This document shows, piece after piece, positions 23,464-31,836 of a DNA stretch of 34,268 nt. The notes under the pieces are model-generated. The model saw nothing but the letters and a program-made list of their open reading frames with translations, was not told where the DNA came from and made no database searches. Both the position numbers and the translations under genes were made by a program. Within the stretch, counting starts at the first letter, position 1. Every line of letters begins with the position of its first letter. Source of the stretch: an uncultured Clostridia bacterium (lineage in GTDB: Bacteria; Bacillota; Clostridia; TANB77; CAG-508); contig CALXJX010000012.1 in assembly GCA_944388735.1 (NCBI GenBank), forward strand, positions 1 through 34,268, in the 5' to 3' direction.

Positions 23464-23624
23464 TATACAATAGGAAAGTCATTCTTTCCTATTGTATAAA
23501 AATCGCTTCGCTCTAGCAATTGCACACAAATTTCTTTCAGAAATTTGGCGCGTGAACAAATTTACGGAAAGCCAACGAAAAAAAGATTAAATTAGTACAA
23601 ATTTTAAGGCTTTCCGATTTGTTC
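23464..23624 (+). repeat. Double-hairpin repeat family 2, copy F, with inverted tail reaching into agrC
   Basis: Stem 1 is a perfect 15-bp hairpin TATACAATAGGAAAG (23464-23478) / CTTTCCTATTGTATA (23484-23498). Stem 2 is CAAATTTC (23527-23534) / GAAATTTG (23540-23547). The tail GAACAAATTTACGGAAAGCC (23554-23573) matches copy E (10528-10547). An inverted match GGCTTTCCGATTTGTTC lies at 23608-23624, inside the last codons of agrC, so the C-terminal residues EQIGKP of AgrC are encoded by repeat-like sequence. Confidence 0.7.
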
Positions 23625-24968
23625 ATAAATTTCTAGTTGCTGAGAAAAGAATCTGCTATTTTTAGAAGTAAATAATGAAATATTATTGTTTTTCATTAAA
23701 ATATTTTGTACTTCCCATAATCCTAATCCTGTGTGATTTTCCTTTCCTGAAATCCCCTTTGTGAATATTTTTGTGGTATCGACATCTTTATTATTATATG
23801 TATTTTCAATTTTAATTAATTGTCTATTATTTTTTTCATCATTTCTAAAAGAAATATTTATTATTTTTTCCTTACATTCCGAGCTAGCCTCTATAGCATT
23901 ATCTAATAAAATTCCTAATATTCTTGCAAATTCATAGATTTTCATTTTTAAAGTATTTAAATCAAGAAGAATAGTCATATTAACTTTGATGCCCTTAGAT
24001 TCAGCTTCATAATATTTATTAGTTAGCAAATTATAAATGCCAGGATTGTTAATCATTTCAGGATTTAGAATGTAAAGAGTATTTACTTTTTGACAATCAT
24101 CAACAAGTTCAGCATAATATTTTTCTAGTCCTTCTATATCATTAGTCTTTATGTATCCACCTATTGTAGTGATGATATTATCAAAGTCATGTTTGAAACC
24201 TCTAACGCTATCATGTAAAATATGTAAAGTTTTATTATATTCTTCGACACTCTCTAGTTTTTTAGTAGTAATACTTAATTTCATTACTCTTGTTAAACTA
24301 TATATACTGATACTAAAATATGCTAGTAATGATATGAAACTTAAAAAAGTGATGATTATTGGTAGTTTATCAATATAATAAAATGTTATAAAGGCTTGGA
24401 CTATAAGAGTGATGATACCAAATATAAGGTCAAGAAATATTATTTTTTTAGTCTTTTTATCAATATCTTCAGATAATAGTATTTTAAAATTTAGATTTTT
24501 CAACATTATAATAATTAAAAAGACGATAAAGTACATTATTAATAGATTGACAATTTTGTAAATTGGAGTGTTTGACAATTGTGTAGTAGTTATATTTAGT
24601 ATCGTAATATATGGGTTTAATATTAAACCACCAATTAATGCAAATATGGCAACAGAAGATACAACTGATATTAAAGCTTTTAAGATTGTAGTTTTAAATA
24701 TTAATAATATCAATATGAAAAATAATATATAATTTATAAACACATTAAAAGGATTAGGAATTGTAAAATTTGTTAGTATTATCACTAAAGAGGTAATTAC
24801 TACGAAATATATTCTTTTTTTTCTGTTACTAGATATATTAAATATTGTTAGAAATAATGTCATGAATAAATACATTTCTATAAAATTGAAAGGCAAGATA
24901 AATAGTTTAGTATTTAACTCACTAGGTGTAATTAGCACATTCCAAATATTATTCAATAATTCCATCAT
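23604..24968 (-). CDS. agrC: AgrC-like sensor histidine kinase
   Basis: A 454-aa receptor for the agr peptide. Six or so membrane segments span residues about 25-225. The phospho-accepting His260 is in RGFKHDFDNIITTIGGY, the N box is ILLDNAIEASSE (354-365, Asn357) and the G box is TGLGLWEVQNIL (413-424), placing it in the GHKL/AgrC class (HPK10) that pairs with LytTR regulators. The start ATG-ATG overlaps the end of agrA by 20 nt, so the two are translationally coupled on one transcript. The gene converges on agrBD. The last codons lie in repeat copy F. Confidence 0.93.
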   Translation of the reverse strand: MMELLNNIWNVLITPSELNTKLFILPFNFIEMYLFMTLFLTIFNISSNRKKRIYFVVITSLVIILTNFTIPNPFNVFINYILFFILILLIFKTTILKALISVVSSVAIFALIGGLILNPYITILNITTTQLSNTPIYKIVNLLIMYFIVFLIIIMLKNLNFKILLSEDIDKKTKKIIFLDLIFGIITLIVQAFITFYYIDKLPIIITFLSFISLLAYFSISIYSLTRVMKLSITTKKLESVEEYNKTLHILHDSVRGFKHDFDNIITTIGGYIKTNDIEGLEKYYAELVDDCQKVNTLYILNPEMINNPGIYNLLTNKYYEAESKGIKVNMTILLDLNTLKMKIYEFARILGILLDNAIEASSECKEKIINISFRNDEKNNRQLIKIENTYNNKDVDTTKIFTKGISGKENHTGLGLWEVQNILMKNNNISLFTSKNSRFFSQQLEIYEQIGKP

Positions 24969-25662
24969 TTTTTAAAACCTCCAAAAACTCTTTTTTATAC
25001 TTAGGACCAATAGTACAAATAGAGCCATCTTCAAAATAGATAGTGTTAGTAACAGAATCAACATTTCTAATGGCAAAAATATTAACAATATAAGATTTAT
25101 GACATCTTATAAAACTATCAGGTAATCTACTTTGAAATTTATTAAAAGAACTGTAAATATCATAATTACAAGAAGAGGTATGAAAAATTAATTTCATACC
25201 ATCTCTTTTAATATATAAAATTTCAGCAGCATCAACCAGAGTATTTTTATTATCAATTTTAATATACTTCTTTGGCATTCCATTAATATCTTCAAATAAT
25301 CGTTTTATTGTATCTTCAAGTCTATCATAAGTGATAGGTTTAGCTAAATAGTCAAATGTCTTGTATTTATACGCAACCATAGCATATTCTAAATGACCGG
25401 TAGTAAAAATTAAGTAAACATCTTTATCTTTTTTTCTTACAGCTTCAGCCAATTTTAAACCAGATTGATTAGCCTTTAAATTGATATCTAACATAAGAAC
25501 ATCAACTTTATTTGAATCCATATAATTTAAAACTCCTTCAAAACTATCTGTTTTTAGTCCTACTTGAGCAGTATAGTTATTTTTCAAAAATATATTATTT
25601 AATAATTTTTCTAATTTGTCTAAGATATTTAAATTATCATCACATATTACGAAATTTAACAT
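24949..25662 (-). CDS. agrA: AgrA-like LytTR response regulator
   Basis: A 237-aa response regulator. Receiver domain at 1-125: acidic pocket Asp8-Asp9 (ICDDN), phospho-acceptor Asp59 (VLMLDINL), and the Lys in YLAKPI. The LytTR DNA-binding domain follows at about 135-235 with the family features EILYIKRDGMKLIFHT and FIRCHKSYIVNIFAI. It would be phosphorylated by AgrC and activate target promoters, probably including agrBD. GGGGGAT precedes the ATG. A strong promoter lies 87 bp upstream. Confidence 0.94.
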   Translation of the reverse strand: MLNFVICDDNLNILDKLEKLLNNIFLKNNYTAQVGLKTDSFEGVLNYMDSNKVDVLMLDINLKANQSGLKLAEAVRKKDKDVYLIFTTGHLEYAMVAYKYKTFDYLAKPITYDRLEDTIKRLFEDINGMPKKYIKIDNKNTLVDAAEILYIKRDGMKLIFHTSSCNYDIYSSFNKFQSRLPDSFIRCHKSYIVNIFAIRNVDSVTNTIYFEDGSICTIGPKYKKEFLEVLKNDGIIE

Positions 25663-25687
25663 GTAATATCCCCCTAATTAAATTAAA

Positions 25688-25739
25688 ATTGGAAAAATAC
25701 AATCAACATAACTTGACAAAATTTCCTTATTTTTCCAAT
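25688..25739. promoter_or_regulatory. Inverted repeat in the agrA leader
   Basis: ATTGGAAAAAT (25688-25698) and ATTTTTCCAAT (25729-25739) are a perfect 11-bp inverted repeat 30 bp apart, lying between the agrA -10 and start codon. CTTGACAA (25712-25719) inside it is an inverted copy of TTGTCAAG (25771-25778), the agrA -35 region. It could be an mRNA leader stem or a regulator site. Confidence 0.5.
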
Positions 25740-25748
25740 AGCAGTATT

Positions 25749-25777
25749 AATATATGATAAAAGTGCTATCTTGTCAA
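25749..25777 (-). promoter_or_regulatory. Promoter of agrA-agrC
   Basis: On the minus strand TTGACA (25777-25772, consensus), a 17-bp spacer and TATATT (25754-25749). This is among the best sigma-A promoters in the window. Confidence 0.75.
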
Positions 25778-25960
25778 GGGGCTACTTGTAAATTTCTTAA
25801 ATATATGAAACTATTAATATTACTAGATTTTAAAGATGGAACGATATATTTGATTAAAAAAAATAATGGAAAAAAATGTAAAAAGAATGTATATTTGACA
25901 AAATCTGAGAATTAGTAAAATAGTTATTTTTTTATAAAAAAAACATAAAATTAAAAAGGA

Positions 25961-26779
25961 ATGGAGTTGATAAGTTTGTTAATTGGTAAGAAAAAAATAA
26001 TTATAATGATGCTTATAGTAGGGATTTTTTCATTAAGTGTAATATCTGCGAATATTAAACAAGACGAAATTGCAACATCGACAAATAGTGTAAGTAATAA
26101 AAAAATAGGTTGGGGAATAAAAAGAAATGACAATCACGAACAACCAGATGTAGGAATACAAAATAAAAAGATACTTGAGCAAAACGGAGGGATTTGCTTA
26201 GGAAATGAGGAGTACAAAACAATATATCTAACATTTGACGAGGGGTATGAAGCGGGATATACATCTCAAATTTTAGAGATTTTAAAAAGCAATGACGTGA
26301 AAGCAACTTTTTTTATTACCGCACACTACTTAAATACACAGCCGGAGTTAGTAAAGCAAATGATTGATGATGGTCATATAGTAGGAAATCATACTGTTAA
26401 TCATAAAAGTATGCCAGACCTAGAAGACGAAAAACTAAAAGCAGAAATAATGGACTTACATCAAGCAATTTATGAAAAATTTGGATATGAAATGAAATAT
26501 ATAAGACCACCAATGGGAGAATTTAGTGAAAGAACATTAAAATTAACGCAAAACTTAGGGTATAAAACAGTTATGTGGTCATTTGCATATCAAGACTGGA
26601 ACGAAGACAAACAACCCGAAGAAGAAACTGCAAAGCAGAAAATATTAGACAATTTGCATAATGGAGAAATTATGTTATTACATGGAAACTCAAAGACAAA
26701 CACAAACATTTTAGATGCTGTTATAAAAGAAGCGAAAAACTTGGGATATGAATTTAAATCATTAGACGAATTTGAATAA
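25961..26779 (+). CDS. pdaA: PdaA-like polysaccharide deacetylase (sporulation cortex)
   Basis: A 272-aa NodB-fold deacetylase with an N-terminal signal anchor (about residues 11-30). The PdaA hallmark TFDEGYEAGYT is at 91-101 (catalytic Asp93); metal ligands are His144 and His148 in GNHTVNHKSM; RPPMGEFSERTL and the C-terminal LLHGNSKTN follow. PdaA removes the N-acetyl of muramic acid to allow muramic delta-lactam formation in spore cortex. The ATG at 25961 is directly after AAAAAGGA, too close for good initiation; TTG at 25967 or 25976 are better spaced and give a cleaner signal sequence, so the true start may be up to five codons later. yqfC follows 97 bp downstream. Confidence 0.88.
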   Translation: MELISLLIGKKKIIIMMLIVGIFSLSVISANIKQDEIATSTNSVSNKKIGWGIKRNDNHEQPDVGIQNKKILEQNGGICLGNEEYKTIYLTFDEGYEAGYTSQILEILKSNDVKATFFITAHYLNTQPELVKQMIDDGHIVGNHTVNHKSMPDLEDEKLKAEIMDLHQAIYEKFGYEMKYIRPPMGEFSERTLKLTQNLGYKTVMWSFAYQDWNEDKQPEEETAKQKILDNLHNGEIMLLHGNSKTNTNILDAVIKEAKNLGYEFKSLDEFE

Positions 26780-26876
26780 TAATAAAAAATATATCTGTAA
26801 TTTTATCAATACAAAACTATATACTTTATAAGAAGTAAAGAAGAGAAAATGCCTAAGAGAAAGGTTTGATGAAAAA

Positions 26877-27155
26877 ATGAAAAAAGGTAAATTTAACAGA
26901 ATAGATAAAATATTAGAATTACCAAAAGAAGTCTGTTCTAATATTCCTAAAGTTATTATTACAGGATTTGATGAAATAATTATAGAAAACTTCAAAGGAA
27001 TTCTAGAATACGAAGAATTTTTTGTAAGAATTAACACTCACATAGGAATTATAAATGTAAATGGATTTAATCTAAATTTACAAAACATGACAAATGATGA
27101 CATAAAAGTAACTGGAAAAATAGAGAGTCTGGAATTCGAAAGAGTGGAAGATTAG
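26877..27155 (+). CDS. yqfC: YqfC sporulation protein (YabP/YqfC family)
   Basis: A 92-aa protein. The core PKVIITGFDEIIIENFKGIL followed by EYEEFFVRINTHIGIINVNG is the YabP/YqfC signature, an all-beta small domain. Family members are made in the mother cell under sigma-E; yqfC always pairs with yqfD, the next gene 9 bp downstream. AAAGG lies about 12 nt before the ATG. No sigma-E promoter could be named with confidence in the AT-rich upstream gap. Confidence 0.93.
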   Translation: MKKGKFNRIDKILELPKEVCSNIPKVIITGFDEIIIENFKGILEYEEFFVRINTHIGIINVNGFNLNLQNMTNDDIKVTGKIESLEFERVED

Positions 27156-27164
27156 GAGAGAAAA

Positions 27165-28349
27165 ATGTTTATTAAAATTATTTTAAATTATATCTTAGGT
27201 TATGTAAGAGTTATAATAGAAGGATATTATATTGAGAGATTTATTAATATTTGTACAAATAACAAAATCACGATATGGAACTTAAAAAGAGAAAAAAATG
27301 TGAGACTATACTTAAATGTGGGAAAAAAAGAATTCAAAGAAATATGCAAAGCTGCCAAGAAAACCAAATGTAGTGTAAAAATAAAAAATAAAAAAGGATT
27401 ACCATTTTTATTACATAGATATAAAAAGAGAAAAATCTTTTTAATATTATTACTTATTGTTCTTGCATTTATTATCATAAGTTCAAACTTTATTTGGAAT
27501 ATAGATATAATAGAAGAAAATAATCAAGAGCTTCAAAATATATACCAAGACATAGAAGAAGCAGGATTACAAGTAGGAAAATTAAAATCTTCAATAGATA
27601 TGAAAGAAATAATAAATCAAATTCGTTTAAAAAGGCAAGATATTGCATGGATTGGAATAGAAATGAAAGGAACAAATGTAATTGTAAAAGTTGTAAAAGC
27701 AGATGAAAAACCAGATATTATAGACGAAGAAGAATACTGCAATATAGTATCTGATAAAGTAGGAGTAATAACAAAAATAAATGCACAAACAGGAACTGCA
27801 AATGTAAAAGTGGGAGACACAGTAAATGTAGGAGATGTTTTAATTAATGGCTGGATGGAAGGAAAATATACAGGCATTAGATATGTTCATGCACAGGGAG
27901 AAATAGAGGCAAAAGTATGGTATACAAAATATAAAAAGGTACCATACAATACTACGGAAAGAAGGGAGACAGGAAATACAGAAGACTTATATTCCATAAA
28001 ATTTAATAATTTTAAAATAAATTTTCATAAAGGGGTTTCAAAATTTGAAATTTATGATACAATAGAAACGGAGAATAAATTTAAAATATTTTCAGATTTT
28101 TATTTGCCAATTTCTATTATAAAAACAACAAATAAAGAAGTAGAAGAAATACGAAAAACGTACGAAGTCGAAGAAGCAAAAAACATAGGGATACAAGAAT
28201 TACAAGAGGAGCTAGACAAAGAAATTGAGAATAAAGATTCGATAGTAGGCAAAAATGTAAACACATATCAAAAAGAAGATGGAGTTGATGTTTTTGTTAC
28301 TTATGAAGTACTTGAAAATATAGGGACTAATGAAAAAATCGTATTTTGA
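27165..28349 (+). CDS. yqfD: YqfD sporulation membrane protein
   Basis: A 394-aa protein with an N-terminal soluble domain (about 1-85), one transmembrane helix (about 92-112, KIFLILLLIVLAFIIISSNF) and a large outer domain. Features of the family include the early GYVRVIIEGYYIERFINIC, the post-membrane WNIDIIE, and the lipoyl-like strand segment VGDTVNVGDVLINGWMEGK. The product is needed for efficient sporulation; molecular role is not established. Together with yqfC it marks this as an endospore former. It ends 13 bp before the unknown 401-aa gene. Confidence 0.93.
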   Translation: MFIKIILNYILGYVRVIIEGYYIERFINICTNNKITIWNLKREKNVRLYLNVGKKEFKEICKAAKKTKCSVKIKNKKGLPFLLHRYKKRKIFLILLLIVLAFIIISSNFIWNIDIIEENNQELQNIYQDIEEAGLQVGKLKSSIDMKEIINQIRLKRQDIAWIGIEMKGTNVIVKVVKADEKPDIIDEEEYCNIVSDKVGVITKINAQTGTANVKVGDTVNVGDVLINGWMEGKYTGIRYVHAQGEIEAKVWYTKYKKVPYNTTERRETGNTEDLYSIKFNNFKINFHKGVSKFEIYDTIETENKFKIFSDFYLPISIIKTTNKEVEEIRKTYEVEEAKNIGIQELQEELDKEIENKDSIVGKNVNTYQKEDGVDVFVTYEVLENIGTNEKIVF

Positions 28350-28362
28350 AGGGATGATTAAA

Positions 28363-29568
28363 ATGGAAGAAAAAAGTCTTAGAATAGTTGGAACTAACAC
28401 AAATTTTTTTAGTAAAATAACAAACACATTAACAAAAATGTTAATACCAACAAAAATAGGTATTAATGGAATGTTAATTTCTATAAAAAGAAATAGTGTA
28501 ATAAAAGCTTATGAAAATTATGTAGCAGACAACGAAAATTACGATAAAGCAGAACTAGAGAAAAAATATGATAATTGTTACGAAGCATATTTGGAGTCAT
28601 TAGATAAATATGTAATGGACTCTATATATAAAAAAGTAAGAAATAATACAGCAACAGAATTTGAAAAAAATGCATTATCTAAATATTATGAAGTAACATC
28701 TTTAAAAGAAAGCGAATTTGTAGAATACAAAAATAGAAAACAAAAATATTTATTAGAATTAGACTATGAAGATATAAAAATATCTGGAAAAGACAAAATA
28801 TTAGAAAAATATATACCATTTTATCTATCTAAAATGGATTCATTATATAAAGCAATATTAAAAAATTATTCTATAAAATTAGCTGATACTACAAATGTAT
28901 ATGAATCTTCAAAAGAATGGGTATATAATAAAATATTTTATACATTAGAAGATTATATACAAAATATATTATCATTGAAAATGGAAAAGAATGATGATCC
29001 TGAATTAAAAAAAGTAGTGAATGAATATGAAAAATATGAAAGTTATTCAGTAGGAAAACTAGACACAAAAGATATAATAGAAAAAAACACTGTACTATTA
29101 GGAATTAGTAGAAAATTATTTACACATAGCTTACCATTAATTGTTGCTTCTCAATGTTATGAAAAACTTTTAAGAGATGCTAGACTGTTAGTCCAAGACA
29201 CAAAAATAGCAACAAAGAGAGAAAGAGCATATTCGATGTTAATTAATTTAATAGAAGACTATAATATAAAGCTTTTATCAACAAAAGTATATTGGGAAAA
29301 TCCAAAAGATAGAGAAGAATTTAAAACTTTTTGGAGTAAATATCAACAAATATTAAAAATAAAAGAGACAGACTTTATAGAATATATAAAGCAAAAAGAA
29401 ATACTATTCATAAAAAATGATATTAAAAAAATTGCAAATGACAAAACAGATTATAGTAAAATTATCAAATATTATAAAAGAAAATTAATAGACTATGGAG
29501 CTATGCGAGAATTGAAAAATTCATATAAATCAGAAGGAAAATACATAAAAGTGAAAGAAGTTGCATAA
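28363..29568 (+). CDS. Unrecognised 401-aa helical protein in the phoH position
   Basis: A soluble, Lys/Glu/Tyr-rich protein beginning MEEKSLRIVGTNTNFFSKI, predicted mostly helical and without transmembrane segments, signal peptide or P-loop. A relatively hydrophobic central stretch (TVLLGISRKLFTHSLPLIVASQCYEKLLRDARLLV) is the likely core. The start ATG at 28363 has AAGGG 9 nt upstream; ATG at 28330 or 28354 would also be in frame, the former overlapping yqfD by 20 nt. In most Firmicutes the order is yqfC-yqfD-phoH-ybeY; here this gene takes the phoH place and is joined to ybeY (1-nt gap). Co-transcription with sporulation and RNA-processing genes is likely, but no function can be given. Confidence 0.8.
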   Translation: MEEKSLRIVGTNTNFFSKITNTLTKMLIPTKIGINGMLISIKRNSVIKAYENYVADNENYDKAELEKKYDNCYEAYLESLDKYVMDSIYKKVRNNTATEFEKNALSKYYEVTSLKESEFVEYKNRKQKYLLELDYEDIKISGKDKILEKYIPFYLSKMDSLYKAILKNYSIKLADTTNVYESSKEWVYNKIFYTLEDYIQNILSLKMEKNDDPELKKVVNEYEKYESYSVGKLDTKDIIEKNTVLLGISRKLFTHSLPLIVASQCYEKLLRDARLLVQDTKIATKRERAYSMLINLIEDYNIKLLSTKVYWENPKDREEFKTFWSKYQQILKIKETDFIEYIKQKEILFIKNDIKKIANDKTDYSKIIKYYKRKLIDYGAMRELKNSYKSEGKYIKVKEVA

Positions 29569-29569
29569 G

Positions 29570-30043
29570 ATGTATGAGATAATATATCAAGACGTAGAAG
29601 AAAAAAGTGAATATGATGAAATTATAAGAAAAGTACTAGCAGAATGTTTTAAAGAAGAAAATTTAGAAAATTCAAAACTATATATTACAATTACCTTAAC
29701 AACACCAGAAAAAATACAAGAGGTAAATAAAAAATATAGAAATATAAATAAAACAACTGATGTACTTTCTTTTCCATTGTTTGAAAAAGAAGAACTAGAA
29801 GAGAAAATAAAAAATAATGATTTTATTTATGAAGATATATTAGGGGATATTATTATATCAATTGATAAAGTGAAAGAACAAGCAATTGAATATAATCATA
29901 GTTTTGAAAGAGAATTAAGCTATATGGTTGTGCATGGATTTTATCATTTAATGGGTTATGATCATATAAAAGAAGAAGATAAAAAGGAAATGAGACCAAA
30001 AGAGGAAAAAATTTTAAATAAATTAAAAATTACTAGAAATTAG
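29570..30043 (+). CDS. ybeY: Endoribonuclease YbeY (16S rRNA maturation)
   Basis: A 157-aa metalloprotein involved in 16S rRNA 3'-end maturation and ribosome quality control. The zinc motif HGFYHLMGYDH (H122, H126, H132) is intact, and NKTTDVLSFPLF and LGDIIISIDKV are typical. The ATG at 29570 is chosen; it sits 1 nt after the stop of the preceding gene, and the longer reading from TTG 29561 adds only three residues. The ribosome binding site is weak (GAAAGAAG), consistent with translational coupling to the upstream gene. Confidence 0.95.
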   Translation: MYEIIYQDVEEKSEYDEIIRKVLAECFKEENLENSKLYITITLTTPEKIQEVNKKYRNINKTTDVLSFPLFEKEELEEKIKNNDFIYEDILGDIIISIDKVKEQAIEYNHSFERELSYMVVHGFYHLMGYDHIKEEDKKEMRPKEEKILNKLKITRN

Positions 30044-30058
30044 AAGGCACTATTTGTA

Positions 30059-30175
30059 CTATTTGTGCCATTGGGGACGTGTTTTTTTGGCACAAAATAT
30101 ATAAATATAAAAAATAATTTTTAAATAAATAATAATTTTTGTGCCAAAAAAACACGTCCCCAATGGCACAAATAG
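30059..30175. repeat. REP-like perfect palindrome with 39-bp arms
   Basis: 30059-30097 and 30137-30175 are perfect inverted complements, containing TGTGCCATTGGGGACGTG and its reverse. The 39-nt centre is AT only-rich. The GTGCCATTGGGGACG string is, from memory, common in REP/IS200-type (RAYT-associated) repeats of many bacteria. A 9-bp direct duplication ACTATTTGT (30049-30057 and 30058-30066) abuts the left end. It separates ybeY from the DUF3048 gene and can also serve as a transcript-end hairpin. Confidence 0.85.
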
Positions 30176-30197
30176 AACAGAAAATAAGGAGGCAAAA

Positions 30198-31310
30198 GTG
30201 GAAAAAGGTGGAGTAAAAATATTAATAACGATATTAGTAATACTAGTCATTGTAGCAGGAGGAGTTCTTGCTTATAAAATAATAAAGGATAAAGAAGAAC
30301 AAGAGACATCTGGAACAGAAAACAATATTATGATTGCAGGACTAGACAAAGAAGAAGAGAAAAAAGAAGTGCAAATTTATAAAGGAAATGATAGACCAAT
30401 TGCTGTTATGATAGACAATCACAACCAAGCATGGCCACAGGCAGGTTTAAATCAAGCATATATTGTATATGAGGCAATAGCAGAAGGCGGAGAAACTAGG
30501 CTAATGGCTTTATTTAAAGGTGTAAACTTAGAAAAGATTGGGCCTGTAAGAAGTGCTAGGCATTACTTTTTAGATTATGCTATGGAAAATGATGCACTTT
30601 ATGTTCATTTTGGTCAAAGTCCTCAAGCAGAAAGTGATATTCAAAAATATAGTATTCAACATATTAATGGAATTCAAGAAGATGGAACAACATTTTGGAG
30701 AGTAAAAGATAAGTATGCTCCACATAATGCTGTTACAAGTACAGAAAAAATATTACAATCAGCTAAAAACAAAAACTACAGAACAACTTCAACAAAAGAA
30801 AGTGTATTAAATTATGTGACAGATGAAGTAAAACTAGAAGCTGGTCAAGGAGCAGTAAGTGTTACTATACCACATTCAACTTTACAAACAGTAGAGTATT
30901 ATTATGATGAAGAAAATAAAGTTTATGAAAGATATGCTAGAAATAAAGAACAGACTGATTGGGATACTGGTGAGCCAGTAACTACTAAAAATATAATAAT
31001 TACTATGTGCGATAATTATACATTAAATGATTCTGAAAATAAAGGAAGGCAAGGTTTAAAAAATATTGGAACATTTGACGGATATTATATTACAAATGGT
31101 AAAGCTATAAAAATAAAATGTATAAAAGAGGCAAGAGATGAAAAAACAAAATATCAAGATTTAGAAGGAAATGAAATAGAAGTTAATGACGGAAATACAT
31201 TTATACATATTTGCCCAACAACAGCAGACATAATTATAGAAGCACCAACTACTGAAGAAACAACAAATACAAATAGTAACACAAATAGTAGTACAAATAG
31301 TAATACATAG
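30198..31310 (+). CDS. DUF3048 (YerB-like) membrane-anchored protein
   Basis: A 370-aa protein anchored by an N-terminal helix (about 7-27, VKILITILVILVIVAGGVL) with the DUF3048 domain outside: RPIAVMIDNHNQAWPQAGLN, VYEAIAEGGETRLMALF, KIGPVRSARHYFLDYA and FWRVKDKYAPHNAVTS are characteristic. The tail is a low-complexity Thr/Asn/Ser run encoded by a short AT-rich microsatellite. GTG at 30198 is chosen because AAGGAGG lies 6 nt upstream; an in-frame ATG at 30141 lies inside the REP palindrome and would add 19 residues translated from repeat sequence. Function of DUF3048 is not known; YerB is a lipoprotein in Bacillus, but no lipobox cysteine is present here. Confidence 0.9.
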   Translation: MEKGGVKILITILVILVIVAGGVLAYKIIKDKEEQETSGTENNIMIAGLDKEEEKKEVQIYKGNDRPIAVMIDNHNQAWPQAGLNQAYIVYEAIAEGGETRLMALFKGVNLEKIGPVRSARHYFLDYAMENDALYVHFGQSPQAESDIQKYSIQHINGIQEDGTTFWRVKDKYAPHNAVTSTEKILQSAKNKNYRTTSTKESVLNYVTDEVKLEAGQGAVSVTIPHSTLQTVEYYYDEENKVYERYARNKEQTDWDTGEPVTTKNIIITMCDNYTLNDSENKGRQGLKNIGTFDGYYITNGKAIKIKCIKEARDEKTKYQDLEGNEIEVNDGNTFIHICPTTADIIIEAPTTEETTNTNSNTNSSTNSNT

Positions 31311-31412
31311 TCCAAATATATAAGCATTAATGAATAGTAACTTAAAATTTAAGATCATATTTTTAATATTTATAGAATAAAAAATAATATAAACAAAAGG
31401 AATGATGTAGAA

Positions 31413-31748
31413 ATGAATATTTATGATACAGCAAATAACTTAGCTGCAGAAATAAGAAAATCAGAAGAATACAATAACTATAAAATGGCAAAGCAAGCAA
31501 TTTCGTTAAACTCAAGGTTAAAAGAAAAAATAAAAGAATTTGATACACTTAGATATGAAGTTCAATTAACAGCTATGCAAACAGGGAAAAATGACGAAGA
31601 GAAATATAAGAAAATGCAGGACTTATACGCAGAATTGATTGCTAATCCAGATGCAAAAAATTATTTTGAAGCTGAAACAAAATTTAATATAGTTATTGCT
31701 GATGTCAATAAAATAATAGGTGAAGCAATAAGAGATGTAATACAGTAA
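31413..31748 (+). CDS. YlbF-family regulator
   Basis: A 111-aa all-helical protein. The pattern IYDTANNLAAEIRKSEEYNNYKMAKQAI and NPDAKNYFEAETKFNIVIADVNKIIGEAI is that of the YlbF/YmcA (DUF964) family. In Bacillus subtilis YlbF, YmcA and YaaT form the Y-complex that modulates RNase Y and affects competence, biofilm and sporulation. Which paralogue this is cannot be decided. AAAAGGAATGAT precedes the ATG at moderate spacing. Confidence 0.88.
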   Translation: MNIYDTANNLAAEIRKSEEYNNYKMAKQAISLNSRLKEKIKEFDTLRYEVQLTAMQTGKNDEEKYKKMQDLYAELIANPDAKNYFEAETKFNIVIADVNKIIGEAIRDVIQ

Positions 31749-31836
31749 AGTTATTAATTAATAAAAAAGTTAGATATTTTATATATGATAATTGTGAATT
31801 GTTATTTTAGCAAATCTTTACAAGGAGAAATATTAA

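Noticed and set aside
30141-30197. Upstream ATG extending the DUF3048 protein by 19 residues
   Set aside because: The extension is translated from the REP palindrome and has no ribosome binding site; GTG 30198 has AAGGAGG.
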